DNA from: Erwinia sp039023475
GTDB lineage: Bacteria; Pseudomonadota; Gammaproteobacteria; Enterobacterales; Enterobacteriaceae
DNA length: 64,000 bases
Assembly: GCF_039023475.1 (NCBI RefSeq)
Contig: NZ_JBCHVB010000006.1
Span: forward strand, 1-64,000
Direction: 5' to 3'
Below the pieces are notes generated by a model, which had not been told where the DNA came from, ran no database searches, and saw only the letters and a list, made by a program, of their open reading frames with translations. The position numbers and the translations under genes were made by a program. Shown piece by piece: positions 1-9,341 of the stretch. Positions within the stretch are counted from its first letter, which is position 1. Each line of letters starts with the position of its first letter.

Positions 1-1263
1 TGGCGGCGGTGGTGGTGGCGGAACATAAGTACGGATCGCATCCAGCACGGGTATATGCAGCTGGCCGCCATGCCAGAGTCCCAGGCTCATGCCCACCGGC
101 TCCCCCTGACGAGCCCAGCCATCCAGCTCTGCCGCATCGTCACGCAGGACGACAACGGCGCCGGCTTTTGGTCCGGAATCTTGCATCGGGGTAAGGTCAT
201 AGCGGGCAATATCGAAGCTCACACGCTGCAGCAGCTGGCGATTGTTCCAGCCACTACTGAGCAGCGCAGCAATGGCCGCCAGCGTGAAAATCCCGAGCGC
301 ACAACGCCAGGTACGCCCACGCGGCGTCAGGCCTCGCCCTTCGGGCAACAGCGGCAGGATAAAATCCGGGAAGGGGGATATAACCGTACTTTCCGTCCCC
401 ACCGGCTGCCAGCCCGCCACCTGCTGCATCGCAGTGTGACGGGAAAGCCACACCGTCCAGGCAGATGTGGCCAGACTTCCGGCAAGGATCGGTCCCATTC
501 CCCACAGTACCGCGGTAGGTGCAATGACGGGAATATCGGGATTTTCATCCATAAAGACAGCCTGGACGTGCTGATGGAACCAGCTCATCATGCTGTTCAT
601 CAGCACCTGTTGCTGCATCGCAGGCGACCCACCGGTGGTGACCCATGCAGCGATTGAACTCGGCGCTGAAGACTCACGCCAGACTCTCACCCCTTCCCCC
701 GGGATAGCCGCTTGCCAGAGCAGATCATTCGTCATCGCGCTGCCAACCTGACCATTCAGAACCAGCGGTACAGAATGACCCGTTTCTTTATGCAGCTGGC
801 TGATTTGCCAGCGCAGGGCAAGCAGACGACTAGTAAGCGCTTCGCTGTCGGCGTGTTTCTGCGGACAGACGCTGACCATCACCGACAGCTGGCGGCCCCA
901 GTCAAGTCGCAACCACAGCACCTGGCGGGCTGCCTGTTCCAGATCCTGATGATCCTCCACGCGGATCCAGCATCCCTGCGTGACCGTAAACACCGGTGAC
1001 TGCTGCATACATGCCAACGGCAGATCGCCACAGACCAGCACCACGGGTTGACGGTAAGTAGCTTCCGGGAGGTCGTCCAGACGCAGGGTGACGTCATGTT
1101 CCGCACGACGACTGGCGACAGTCCAGAACGCCAGGATAAGCCCCAGAACAGTAAGCAGAAGGAGCAAAGAAACCAGTCGGGTGACCTCCAGGAACCCCAG
1201 GCAGACCACTGCACTCAGCAGGGCGGCCCACAGCGCAAGCCCGCGCTGTTGTGCAGGACTCAT
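1..1263 (-). CDS. T6SS-associated OmpA-family protein (partial, C-terminus beyond window)
   Basis: The reading frame is open for 421 codons from an ATG at 1263 to the window edge. The ATG overlaps the tssL stop by four bases (ATGA), so translation is probably coupled. The N-terminus has two closely spaced hydrophobic stretches (about residues 8-28 and 30-50) and there are further hydrophobic segments near residues 255-275 and 320-342. The visible part ends in a proline run (about residues 414-421), which looks like a linker. In enterobacterial T6SS loci this slot after tssL usually holds an inner-membrane protein with a C-terminal OmpA-like peptidoglycan-binding domain that anchors the envelope complex. 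That domain lies outside the window, so the assignment rests on position, the membrane-anchored N-terminus and the linker. Confidence 0.7.
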   Translation of the reverse strand, partial: MSPAQQRGLALWAALLSAVVCLGFLEVTRLVSLLLLLTVLGLILAFWTVASRRAEHDVTLRLDDLPEATYRQPVVLVCGDLPLACMQQSPVFTVTQGCWIRVEDHQDLEQAARQVLWLRLDWGRQLSVMVSVCPQKHADSEALTSRLLALRWQISQLHKETGHSVPLVLNGQVGSAMTNDLLWQAAIPGEGVRVWRESSAPSSIAAWVTTGGSPAMQQQVLMNSMMSWFHQHVQAVFMDENPDIPVIAPTAVLWGMGPILAGSLATSAWTVWLSRHTAMQQVAGWQPVGTESTVISPFPDFILPLLPEGRGLTPRGRTWRCALGIFTLAAIAALLSSGWNNRQLLQRVSFDIARYDLTPMQDSGPKAGAVVVLRDDAAELDGWARQGEPVGMSLGLWHGGQLHIPVLDAIRTYVPPPPPPP

Positions 1264-1949
1264 TTCACGGCTCCCGGTAGCAGGGTCAGCAGTGTCTGAT
1301 CCAGCCAGTGGCTCAGTCCCCACCACAGCGCGGCAACCACCACCACGCTCAGGCCAATTCGCACGGGCCATGACGCCAGCCAGCCGCCCATTCCTCTTCC
1401 GGTACGGCTTTCTGCCAGTACCGGGTGAGTCTGCGGATAGCTGAACGGCGTGACATGTTCACTGAGCGCGTTGACGAGTTTCTGGCGCTCCGGATCGTTC
1501 AGCGAGCGGAAACTGCCGAGGAACCCCAGCATCATGACCCGCTGGAAGCAGGTCACGACAGCATGGTCAGGCGCCGGTACACGCAGCACACCGCGCATCC
1601 GATCGCACAGCGTATCACCGGCATCCATGGTGCCGAGGAAGTGCCCCTGCAGGGGAATGTCATACCACTGCACGCAGGCATCATCCTCCACACCGCGACC
1701 TTTGACGGCTTCATCAAGCAGCGCACACTGTGCAGTGAGAATATGCTGGCAGCTGGCTTCATCGAGTTCGCTCGCTTTCAGCTCACGCTGCACACGTTCG
1801 ACATCAGCAATGCAGCGCTCCCACAACGTGCGCCCTTCTCCATCCTGAAACGTCGGACCGTGACGCAGGCTGATCACCTGCAGCCAGGTGTCCTGCAGCA
1901 GGGCATCAATATCAATGGATGCGGCCGCGCCGCATTTGCGCTCACTCAT
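1260..1949 (-). CDS. tssL: T6SS protein TssL (DotU/ImpK family, short form)
   Basis: This 229-residue protein has a long cytoplasmic helical domain followed by one hydrophobic segment near residues 196-214, the usual topology of TssL. TssL sits in the inner membrane, joins TssM and TssJ in the trans-envelope complex and contacts TssK of the baseplate. Family hallmarks include the aromatic-rich segment around residues 92-105 (WYDIPLQGHFLGTMD). The start overlaps the tssK stop by four bases and the stop overlaps the next gene by four bases, so the three are translationally coupled. It is the short form without its own peptidoglycan-binding domain, which fits the OmpA-type protein encoded next. 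Confidence 0.9.
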   Translation of the reverse strand: MSERKCGAAASIDIDALLQDTWLQVISLRHGPTFQDGEGRTLWERCIADVERVQRELKASELDEASCQHILTAQCALLDEAVKGRGVEDDACVQWYDIPLQGHFLGTMDAGDTLCDRMRGVLRVPAPDHAVVTCFQRVMMLGFLGSFRSLNDPERQKLVNALSEHVTPFSYPQTHPVLAESRTGRGMGGWLASWPVRIGLSVVVVAALWWGLSHWLDQTLLTLLPGAVK

Positions 1950-3286
1950 GTTCTCAGTACCGCAAAGAGTTCAAGTTCAGGCTCGCCGAGCATGCCCGGA
2001 ACGTAAAACATACAGGTCCCACCCTGGAGCATTTCGGTGGCCAGAGGATGAGAGACATCGAGGCTGAAATACTGGTTTTCCAGACGCAGTGGAATGGCGG
2101 CCGGCACATGACGCAGCGGCGTCAGCGGCACACCCACCCGTGAAGAATTGACGATACTCCTGACATGATCGGGACTACCGACCTTGCACTGGCGTGGGAA
2201 CTGTTCCTGTAGCTGTGCCACCGGCATCGGTGAACGCACGGAGAGGTAGTAATCCGCCCCTTCGCGCAGGCGTGGGTCATGCAGACGGGCCTGCCAGAAG
2301 TGAAGCCGGGCATCGTGCTCAAGCTCAATCGCCACCACCCGCGACGGCAGGCTGGCTTCCAGCAGGTCGCCCAGTAAGTCAAAGAGCGGTGGAAAGACGT
2401 TATTCAGTTGCTCATGCTGCCAGACAGGAATAGCACTCACCTGGTGTTCCAGTGAGAAGGTCAGCAGACTGCCGGCAAGGCGTGCCAGTTCAGGATACAG
2501 ACGCTCCGGTGGACTTTGCGGGTGGCGCTGAAACTGTCCGAGCACAGGTTCTGCGCTGTTCAGAGCATTGAGCAGCCAGAACAGAGACACATCAGCCACG
2601 GCAAAATCGGCCATGCGCTCGTTACTTTCACGACGCATGTCCATCAGGCGAATCAGACGGGCACGCAGCTGCGTCATCAGCTGTTCCAGCTGGGTCACCA
2701 GCCAGCGGCTGCCCTGCAGAGCCAGCAGTGGCGGAAGATAGGTTTCATCGAGTGCCCAGCCCCCCTGTGAATCCTGCTGCAGACGGGCGACCGGACAGGT
2801 CAGGTAATCACTGTTGTCCTGATGGGCGAAACGCAGCATCAGCTCCGGGCGCATCACTGCAATCTGACGGGTATCTTCCCCGAAGGTATTGCGGACATCC
2901 CGCCAGCGCTGGCGATAGCGAACAGGGCGTTCGGCCGCCTCATCGGGTTTAAGACAGTTGCCGCCATTCGCCCGAAGCAGCGGAAGGGCCAGAACCACCA
3001 CCACGTCCTGTGATTCGCCCTCAAGCGCCAGCACTGGCGGCAGGTCGTCGGCATTATCCGTGTCGATAAGCGTGCCGTCGGGGAAACGGATGTGCAGATG
3101 ACGGGCCTGCAGACGGCCCAGTTTCAGTGCATCCGGTTCGAAAGTGGCATCAATCATCCCCCAGGGATGGGAGAGGCCCAGTCGGGCGATGCATTCCGCA
3201 GACCAGGCCGCATACGCGACCTGTTGCTGGAAGTGCTGGGGAGAGACCATAACACCCCTGCCCCATAACGGTTGTTCCGTTTTCAT
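1946..3286 (-). CDS. tssK: T6SS baseplate protein TssK (ImpJ/VasE family)
   Basis: The 446-residue product has the normal length for TssK, the trimeric baseplate component that connects the phage-like tail to the membrane complex. The N-terminus (LWGRGVMVSPQHFQQQ) is the typical family opening, with the conserved P-Q-H-F motif. The ATG at 3286 is preceded by AGGAAG at good distance and lies 17 bases after the tssC stop. The gene is third in the operon and overlaps tssL. Confidence 0.93.
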   Translation of the reverse strand: MKTEQPLWGRGVMVSPQHFQQQVAYAAWSAECIARLGLSHPWGMIDATFEPDALKLGRLQARHLHIRFPDGTLIDTDNADDLPPVLALEGESQDVVVVLALPLLRANGGNCLKPDEAAERPVRYRQRWRDVRNTFGEDTRQIAVMRPELMLRFAHQDNSDYLTCPVARLQQDSQGGWALDETYLPPLLALQGSRWLVTQLEQLMTQLRARLIRLMDMRRESNERMADFAVADVSLFWLLNALNSAEPVLGQFQRHPQSPPERLYPELARLAGSLLTFSLEHQVSAIPVWQHEQLNNVFPPLFDLLGDLLEASLPSRVVAIELEHDARLHFWQARLHDPRLREGADYYLSVRSPMPVAQLQEQFPRQCKVGSPDHVRSIVNSSRVGVPLTPLRHVPAAIPLRLENQYFSLDVSHPLATEMLQGGTCMFYVPGMLGEPELELFAVLRT

Positions 3287-3303
3287 TGGCTTCCTGCCTT
3301 AGC

Positions 3304-4845
3304 TTACGCTTTCGCCTTCGGCATCTGGGAAACCAGTGACAGGTTGACGTCCATCCCTTCCACCTGGAAGTGCGGCACGGCGTACAGCTTCACGCGGAAG
3401 AAGCCCGGGTTGTCTTCGATATCTTCCACAACCACTTTCGCATCGCGCAGCGGGTGAGACGCCTGCAGCTCATCGCCCGGATCGGTCATTTCGGTGACCA
3501 GACTGCGCACCCAGGTGTTGAGCTCCAGCTCCAGCAGACGACGGTCTTTGGTGGTGCCGATGTTTTCACGCTGGATAAGCTTCAGGTAGTGCGCGATACG
3601 CGACAGCAGGAAGATATAGGGCAGACGGGCATTGATGCGGCTGTTGGCCGTCGCGTCGGCGGTATCGTACAGGGCCGGTTTCTGGGTGGAGTTCGCCGAG
3701 AAGAAGCAGGCGTAATCGCGGTTCTTGTAGTACGACAGCGGGATAAAACCAAGGTTAGCGAATTCAAACTCGCGGGTTTCCGGGATCATCACTTCCGACG
3801 GAATTTTCACCTGGTTACCGGTGCCGAGGTCATACAGATGAATCGGCAGATCCTGCACCGCGCCACCCGCCTGCGGCCCGCGAATTTGCACACACCAGCC
3901 GTTGTTGATAAAGCTGCGCACCATGTTGGTCGCAAAGGCAAACGAGGCACTGGTCCAGAGGTATTTGTCGTGATCCGGGCCTTTCACCTTTTCGACGTAG
4001 TTGAAGCTGCGTACCGGTACGGTGTCCGGGCCATACGGCAGGCGCCCCAGTACACGCGGCATTACCAGGCCGATATAGCGGGAGTCATCCGTCTCGCGGA
4101 AGGATTTCCACTTGATGTACTCGGAGCGGTCAAAGTAGTTGCCAATATCCCTGATGGCCGCCACGTCCTCCATCGACTCTTTAAGGAAAAATTTCGGGCC
4201 TGCGGAACCGATAAACGGCATATGCGCAGCAGCAGACACTTTAGAGATATTGCGCAGCAGGGCAACATCCTGCGCAGAGGCATCAAATTCGTAAGCGGAA
4301 ATCAGCGCGGCAATCGGCTCTCCACCCGGTGTATCATACTCATCAATGTATGTATGTTTATACAGTCCACTCTGGATAATTTCCGGGCTGTCTTCAAAGT
4401 CCTGGCGCAGGTCTTCTTTGGACATATCCAGCAGTTCAACCTTTACGTTCTGGCGGAAATCAGTTTTGTCGACCAGCGATTTCACGCCGCGCCACAGACT
4501 TTCTACCGCCTGAAAGGCTTCATGGTGCATCACCGCATCCAGCTGACGGCTAATCTGGTAGTCCAGCTCAGCGATATGATGGTCAATCAGGTTTTTGTCG
4601 AGTTTTTCAACTTTTGAACCCGATTTTGTCAGGCACTCCAGGAACACCTGCATGCCGGCCGTTAAACGTTCATCCGCGGTCGCATCCGACATCGCCTGCT
4701 CGTCCTGCCAGATGTCCAGCGCGCTCAGTCCGGACACCGGCTTCAGATTGATTTTTTCAAACAGGGACGCATAAACCCCACCTGCGGCAGAACGTTCCAG
4801 CACCACACTCTCGCCACCCGCGGCATTCTCATTTTTTACAGACAT
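3304..4845 (-). CDS. tssC: T6SS contractile sheath large subunit TssC (VipB/ImpC family)
   Basis: The 513-residue product is the large sheath protein that assembles with TssB around the Hcp tube and contracts to fire the apparatus. Conserved family stretches are visible, such as FGEF-region equivalents around SAYEFDASAQDV, RDIGNYFDRSEY and WKSFRETDDSRYIGL. Two in-frame ATGs compete: the one at 4851 sits directly against the AAGGAAG ribosome site, while the one at 4845 has a normal 8-base spacing and is chosen here. If the upstream ATG is used, the protein gains two residues. The gene follows tssB by roughly 40 bases. Confidence 0.94.
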   Translation of the reverse strand: MSVKNENAAGGESVVLERSAAGGVYASLFEKINLKPVSGLSALDIWQDEQAMSDATADERLTAGMQVFLECLTKSGSKVEKLDKNLIDHHIAELDYQISRQLDAVMHHEAFQAVESLWRGVKSLVDKTDFRQNVKVELLDMSKEDLRQDFEDSPEIIQSGLYKHTYIDEYDTPGGEPIAALISAYEFDASAQDVALLRNISKVSAAAHMPFIGSAGPKFFLKESMEDVAAIRDIGNYFDRSEYIKWKSFRETDDSRYIGLVMPRVLGRLPYGPDTVPVRSFNYVEKVKGPDHDKYLWTSASFAFATNMVRSFINNGWCVQIRGPQAGGAVQDLPIHLYDLGTGNQVKIPSEVMIPETREFEFANLGFIPLSYYKNRDYACFFSANSTQKPALYDTADATANSRINARLPYIFLLSRIAHYLKLIQRENIGTTKDRRLLELELNTWVRSLVTEMTDPGDELQASHPLRDAKVVVEDIEDNPGFFRVKLYAVPHFQVEGMDVNLSLVSQMPKAKA

Positions 4846-4884
4846 CAACATCTTCCTTATTTATCCGTTAAATCATCGTGACCG

Positions 4885-5385
4885 TTAGGGCTGTTTCGGT
4901 GCCAGGGCTGAAAGTTCGGCTCTGAGTTCTGCGCTTAGCGCCGGATCGAGCAGGATTTTTTCCAGTTCTTTTCGGAAAGCCTGGTTGTCCAGCAGGTTAG
5001 CCTTTAAATCACGAAGTAAATTGCGCATGGAAAGCATGGCCTTCAACTGAGGTATTTGCCGGGAGACCTGTTCCGGAGTGAAATCCTTCATGCTCTGGAA
5101 GGTCAGACTGATATTGTCTTCGCTACCGTCATCAGCAAGCGTATTTTTAACGGTCAGATGTACTTTTGGTGAATATTCGGAAAGCACTGCGTCAAAGTTA
5201 TTTTTATTCAAATTAACTTTTTTACGCTCAGCCAGTTGCGCAGACTCCTGACCATTACTGAAGTCGCCCGCCACCAGTAATTTCAGGGGGAGTTCTGTTT
5301 TCTTGCTCGCGCCCCCCGTATGCAAATCAAGTTTTAAATTAATACGTGCTTTGGGAATTTCGGACTGAAAGGAAGAGTTAGACAT
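4885..5385 (-). CDS. tssB: T6SS contractile sheath small subunit TssB (VipA/ImpB family)
   Basis: The 166-residue protein matches the small sheath subunit in length and pattern: an N-terminal strand region with the LKLLVAGDF motif (about residues 33-41), then a helical C-terminal half (SMKDFTPEQV onward) that pairs with TssC. It is the first gene of the visible minus-strand operon, with ATG at 5385 after a CAGGGA ribosome site. The 1.1 kb upstream is non-coding and should hold the operon promoter. TssB/TssC sheaths are recycled by ClpV, whose gene is not in the window. Confidence 0.94.
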   Translation of the reverse strand: MSNSSFQSEIPKARINLKLDLHTGGASKKTELPLKLLVAGDFSNGQESAQLAERKKVNLNKNNFDAVLSEYSPKVHLTVKNTLADDGSEDNISLTFQSMKDFTPEQVSRQIPQLKAMLSMRNLLRDLKANLLDNQAFRKELEKILLDPALSAELRAELSALAPKQP

Positions 5386-6486
5386 GGCTGTCCCTGTTCT
5401 ATGAAGTTATAGAAGCGGTCACTGCCAGTGAGAAATTAATAAGAAAGGCAAACCCAGCCAGAAAAATCTCCCGGTTCACACCATCCATTGGGAACCAAAA
5501 TACCGGAGCCAAAAGCGAGCGCATTCCATTCACCAGCATGCTGACACTGTTTTTTGGGTATTTGTCTGAAAGTTGACAAATTTCGGACAAGCACCTATAG
5601 GCGGAGTGTAAAAACATTAGATGTGTCATTGGAAATGAAACTTTGTAACATAAATTTACGGAAAAAGAATTTAACATCGACAGATCATCTAGCTGATTTA
5701 TAAGAATTTTCTGTAATTACCCCTCAAGCCTTATGGGATAAGGGCGTGCGGCAATTGATCAATTTAACCTGAGGATTAAATTTATACAAAATCCCATCCA
5801 TTTAGTGAAATGTCTGTTCTTTTTTATTTTTATCGACAACAAGAGGCACGACGTAACTGAGTAGGTGAAAACTGACGCCATATCCAGGCCTTCACCATTT
5901 TTATTATTCACTTAAATGAGACTTATTTATTTTCGTCAAACAAAAGGAAATGACACAACAGGCCTTTACGCATGCCTCACACCAGCATCACGCATACTCA
6001 GTACCGGGGAGTGAGCAAGAGCTGGAACAACATCCGTTCACCTTTAGCGCCTGAACAGGGCTGGCGTCCGCGTGCAGCCTTTGCGGCTTGTGCACTCATC
6101 AGTACACTGAAAGCTAATAGTAGAACGATCTTTTTTATCTCATTATCCGTGGATTATCTGGCATTTTCTGATTAGCAGCCGCTGTGCATTTTCTATCTGC
6201 GCTTAAAAGCTGAGCCGCAATGCTGTTAATACTACCAGGCTCCCTGCCCGGCCTGGCGGTTAATATTATTTTCCATAAGAGTCCTTTTTTTGATTCTCCG
6301 CCAGAGATTGCCTGTGGAGGCCCACAAGTAGCAAAATGCACTATCTTATTTATCATCCACATTAACGTTATCTTGCTGGTTTCGCAGGACTGTTGCTGGC
6401 GTAAGGCCCGTTGACAGTTCTCCGGCCTGATTCTATTCTGCGCTACTGCTTTTAGCCCACGCAGGGCGCAAACCGGAGCATTTTCC
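5386..6486. other. Long AT-rich non-coding region upstream of the T6SS operon
   Basis: About 1.1 kb without a convincing gene separates the divergent tssB and ycaP-like genes. A 92-codon open frame on the minus strand (5399-5677) has poor codon choice and no recognisable family, so it is not called. Visible structures are an inverted repeat with 6-bp arms (TTTGTC/GACAAA, 5561-5580) and a short hairpin with CCTTAT/ATAAGG arms (5729-5743). The base composition is clearly more AT-rich than the neighbouring genes, as is common for regions silenced by H-NS, but no protein site is proven. Confidence 0.5.
5561..5580. promoter_or_regulatory. Inverted repeat upstream of tssB, possible operator
   Basis: TTTGTC and GACAAA form perfect 6-bp arms separated by 8 bases, about 175 bases upstream of the tssB start. 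The spacing and symmetry suit a dimeric regulator, but no known consensus was recognised. It could also be chance in AT-rich DNA. Confidence 0.25.
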
Positions 6487-7179
6487 ATGTTCAATTTTGA
6501 CTGGCATCGTTTTTTCCTTAACGATCTCCCGTTGTCGTTTTTAGGCGAAGTCGCCGTACGCGTTCTTTTCGCTTACGTTATCGTTTTTGCTTTTCTGAAG
6601 ATATCCGGCAGGCGGGGGATCAGGCAGCTTTCACTGTTTGAACTGGTCATCATTCTTACGCTGGGTTCAGCCTCCGGGGATGTCACCTTCTATGATGATG
6701 TGCCTGTCCTGCCGGTCGCCATGGTATTTGTCGTTTTACTGCTGCTTTACCGGTTCACCACTTTTATCATGGCCCGCAGCCCGCGCTTTTCTAACTGGGT
6801 GGAGGGCGAGGTGATCACGCTTATCCAGGATGGGTTGTATGAGCTGAAAAGCCTCAGGGGGCTCAATATTTCCGAGGATGAGTTTTTTATGGAGCTTCGC
6901 CAGGATGGTGTGGAGCACCTCGGTCAGGTCCGGCTGGCGCTTATTGAACTTGATGGCCAGATAAGCACCTTCCTGTATGACCATCATGATGTCCGGCCCG
7001 GCCTTTCCGTTCTGCCGCCGCCTCACCGGGAAAATTATTCACGGGTGCCTGTTGCCGGTATTTATGCCTGTAACCACTGTGGGCAAACGCAGAAAATCGC
7101 GGCTGGCTGCACGCTTATCTGTCCGAGATGCGAGGGGGAAAGCTGGTCAGTTGCGCTCTCTTCCACGCGGCCACGCTAA
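6487..7179 (+). CDS. ycaP: DUF421-family membrane protein, YcaP-like
   Basis: This 230-residue protein matches E. coli YcaP in length and key stretches: three N-terminal membrane helices (about residues 15-80), the motif LKISGRRGIRQLSLFELVII around residues 37-56, and the phrase GSASGDVTFYDDVP after it. The soluble middle holds the FFMELRQDGVEHLGQVRLA segment typical of the family. The C-terminus carries two CxxC pairs (CNHC and CPRC), which could bind zinc. The role of YcaP/YetF proteins is not established. The ATG has a GGAG site eight bases upstream. Confidence 0.85.
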   Translation: MFNFDWHRFFLNDLPLSFLGEVAVRVLFAYVIVFAFLKISGRRGIRQLSLFELVIILTLGSASGDVTFYDDVPVLPVAMVFVVLLLLYRFTTFIMARSPRFSNWVEGEVITLIQDGLYELKSLRGLNISEDEFFMELRQDGVEHLGQVRLALIELDGQISTFLYDHHDVRPGLSVLPPPHRENYSRVPVAGIYACNHCGQTQKIAAGCTLICPRCEGESWSVALSSTRPR

Positions 7180-7396
7180 TGTGACAGAGGCGGCAGTGGA
7201 TCTGTTATAGCCCGATCCGCTGCTGCCTTAGAACGCCCCCGCTGCGTTACCGGCTATCCTTGTCCCTTTTCCTGCTTAATGTGAGAAACTGGTGCCTGCC
7301 TGAAATTACCTCACTAATTTCGCTTTATTCCACGGATTGTTTTCTGACGGCCCGTTTAAGCTGTCGGATAATCACTATGAACGGAGCGAAGTTCCC

Positions 7397-7609
7397 ATGT
7401 CAGATAAAGATCCTATCGTCGAGCGCCTTACCGTGGAGTTACTGGCTCTCCGGCATATCGTGCAAATGCTGATCGCCTATGGCAACGTGCCGACCGGCGG
7501 CAAGCTGAATAAGTATCTGGAAAAAGTGGCCGACGAGACGGAACATCGCGACGAGCGTCACGGTAATAAAGCGATTGCGGAAGCGATCCGCAGCTATATT
7601 CAGAAGTAA
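7397..7609 (+). CDS. Small hypothetical protein, 70 residues
   Basis: A 70-residue, mainly helical, charged protein starting MSDKDPIVERL and ending SYIQK. The start at 7397 is preferred over an upstream in-frame ATG at 7337 because a GGAG site lies about a dozen bases before it and the protein composition changes there. The middle (ADETEHRDERHGNKAI) is reminiscent of the small DUF2594-type proteins of enterobacteria, but I cannot confirm that family. It is a single gene between ycaP-like and ybdG-like genes; no function is proposed. Confidence 0.6.
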   Translation: MSDKDPIVERLTVELLALRHIVQMLIAYGNVPTGGKLNKYLEKVADETEHRDERHGNKAIAEAIRSYIQK

Positions 7610-7877
7610 CCGAAACTCCGTACGGGTAAGTGCGGCATTTTGCATCAGGCAAAACCGGGCAAGCCCGGCTTGTCGCTGTTTTGTGGCGCGCTTTTCGGGT
7701 GCCGGCTGTCGCTGCGCTGGGGCAAATTTGATCTGCCGGCCCGGTGCGCGTTATGCTGCGCCTGCCAGACGTCCCTGCCATTAAGGTCGGTATAAATGGA
7801 TAATGATGTGCGTATCTCCTCAGGAGGAGGCAGGTATCGCACCTCGGATTAGCTTACATAAAATGGAATAATTTCTG

Positions 7878-9131
7878 ATGCACCAGTTGCTTATCGAATG
7901 GCTCACCGCCTTTAATCTCCCTTACGCTCCGCTTATTGCCCAGCTTGCCATTATCGGCATTATTCTGGTTATCTCACTGATCGTACACGCCCTGCTGCAT
8001 CATGCCGTGCTGCCGTTCCTGCGCCGCTATGCCAATAAGTCATCGCGTCAGTGGCCGAAGTCGATTATCGACAGAAATCTGTTCAGCCGTTTTGCGCTGC
8101 TGGTACAGGGTATTCTGCTGCAATTACAGGTTGAGCTGTTCCTGACCGGCATTGAGCCTCTTTATAGTCTGCTAATGGTGGTCAGTCAGGTGTGGATGAT
8201 GATCTTCACGCTGCTGATGTTCTTTTCCCTGCTGGATGTGTTCCTTGAACTCTCCGATAAAAGTGCACTCGCTAATCAGCTTCCGCTGCGGGGGATTTTT
8301 CAGAGCCTGAAGCTGATTGCCGCTCTGCTGATTACGCTGATGATTATCTCAGTGCTGATCGGCAAGTCGCCGCTGGTGCTGCTAACCGGCCTCGGCGCCA
8401 TGACCGCAGTGCTGATGCTGGTCTTCAAAGATCCCATCCTCGGCCTGGTCGCCGGTATCCAGCTTTCGGCCAATAATATGCTGAAGCTGGGCGACTGGCT
8501 GGATATGCCCAAATATGGCGCGGACGGCGACGTCATCGATATCGGCCTGACGACCGTTAAAGTGCGCAACTGGGATAAAACCATTACCACTATCCCCACC
8601 TATGCGCTGATCTCAGACTCCTTTAAAAACTGGCGCGGCATGTCTGAATCAGGCGGACGCCGCATCAAGCGCAGCATCAATATTGATACCACCAGCATCC
8701 ATTTTCTTTCTGATGAGGATATTGCCGCGCTGAAACGCGCGCAGCTGCTGACGCCTTATCTTGAAGGTAAAATGCAGGAAGTGGCTGACTATAATGCGCA
8801 ACTCGGGTGCGATATGAGCACGCCGCTAAACGGTCGTCATATGACCAATATCGGCACGTTTCGCGCCTGGCTGGAAGCCTGGTTACAGGCGCATCCTCAG
8901 ATCCATAAAGAGATGACGCTGATGGTTCGTCAACTGGCGCCCGGCCCGGACGGTCTGCCGGTCGAGATCTACGCCTTTACCAATACCACCGCCTGGCTGG
9001 AGTATGAGAAGATTCAGTCCGATATCTTCGACCATATCTTTGCCGTACTGCCGGAGTTTGGCCTGCGCGTCCACCAGACGCCAACCGGAAATGACATGCG
9101 CAATATGCATATCGCCGTTTCAGACCGGTAA
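7878..9131 (+). CDS. ybdG: MscS-family mechanosensitive channel, YbdG-like
   Basis: The 417-residue length and sequence correspond to E. coli YbdG, a miniconductance mechanosensitive channel of the inner membrane. Five hydrophobic segments precede the MscS core; the pore-lining helix and beta domain start near TGLGAMTAVLMLVFKDPILG (about residues 172-191), followed by the family's soluble beta region (GDWLDMPKYGADGDVIDIG). The long C-terminal soluble domain is as in YbdG rather than in the shorter MscS. The gene stands alone. Confidence 0.9.
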   Translation: MHQLLIEWLTAFNLPYAPLIAQLAIIGIILVISLIVHALLHHAVLPFLRRYANKSSRQWPKSIIDRNLFSRFALLVQGILLQLQVELFLTGIEPLYSLLMVVSQVWMMIFTLLMFFSLLDVFLELSDKSALANQLPLRGIFQSLKLIAALLITLMIISVLIGKSPLVLLTGLGAMTAVLMLVFKDPILGLVAGIQLSANNMLKLGDWLDMPKYGADGDVIDIGLTTVKVRNWDKTITTIPTYALISDSFKNWRGMSESGGRRIKRSINIDTTSIHFLSDEDIAALKRAQLLTPYLEGKMQEVADYNAQLGCDMSTPLNGRHMTNIGTFRAWLEAWLQAHPQIHKEMTLMVRQLAPGPDGLPVEIYAFTNTTAWLEYEKIQSDIFDHIFAVLPEFGLRVHQTPTGNDMRNMHIAVSDR

Positions 9132-9236
9132 ACTTTGCCGGACCGTCAGTGATGGCGGTCCCCTTCTCTCTGCTTAGCCTCTCATCACACCGGCAGCGTT
9201 AATCGTTTTTCCTTCTGTCATTCATACCTCCTCAGC

Positions 9237-9267
9237 GGCAGTTCATTCCGCACTGGCGGCAGTTCAT
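9237..9267 (+). promoter_or_regulatory. Direct repeat matching the architecture of a YpdB (LytTR) binding site
   Basis: Two identical copies of GGCAGTTCAT (9237-9246 and 9258-9267) are separated by exactly 11 bases, 75 bases upstream of the yhjX start. In E. coli the response regulator YpdB activates yhjX through direct repeats of GGCATTTCAT with an 11-base spacer; each copy here differs from that by one base. The ypdAB genes are in the same window at 20.8-23.3 kb. Confidence 0.8.
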
Positions 9268-9341
9268 GCCTTAATTTCCCCGCCCGTAAAAGCCCGGACA
9301 TAGTATGTGCTTAATCTCTTAACCTTCTCCGGGAGCATCCC

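Noticed and set aside
3370..4617. 415-codon plus-strand frame
   Set aside because: Lies entirely antisense to tssC, whose product is unmistakable.
5399..5677. 92-codon open frame just upstream of tssB
   Set aside because: Rare codons, no family resemblance and location where the T6SS promoter is expected; treated as non-coding.
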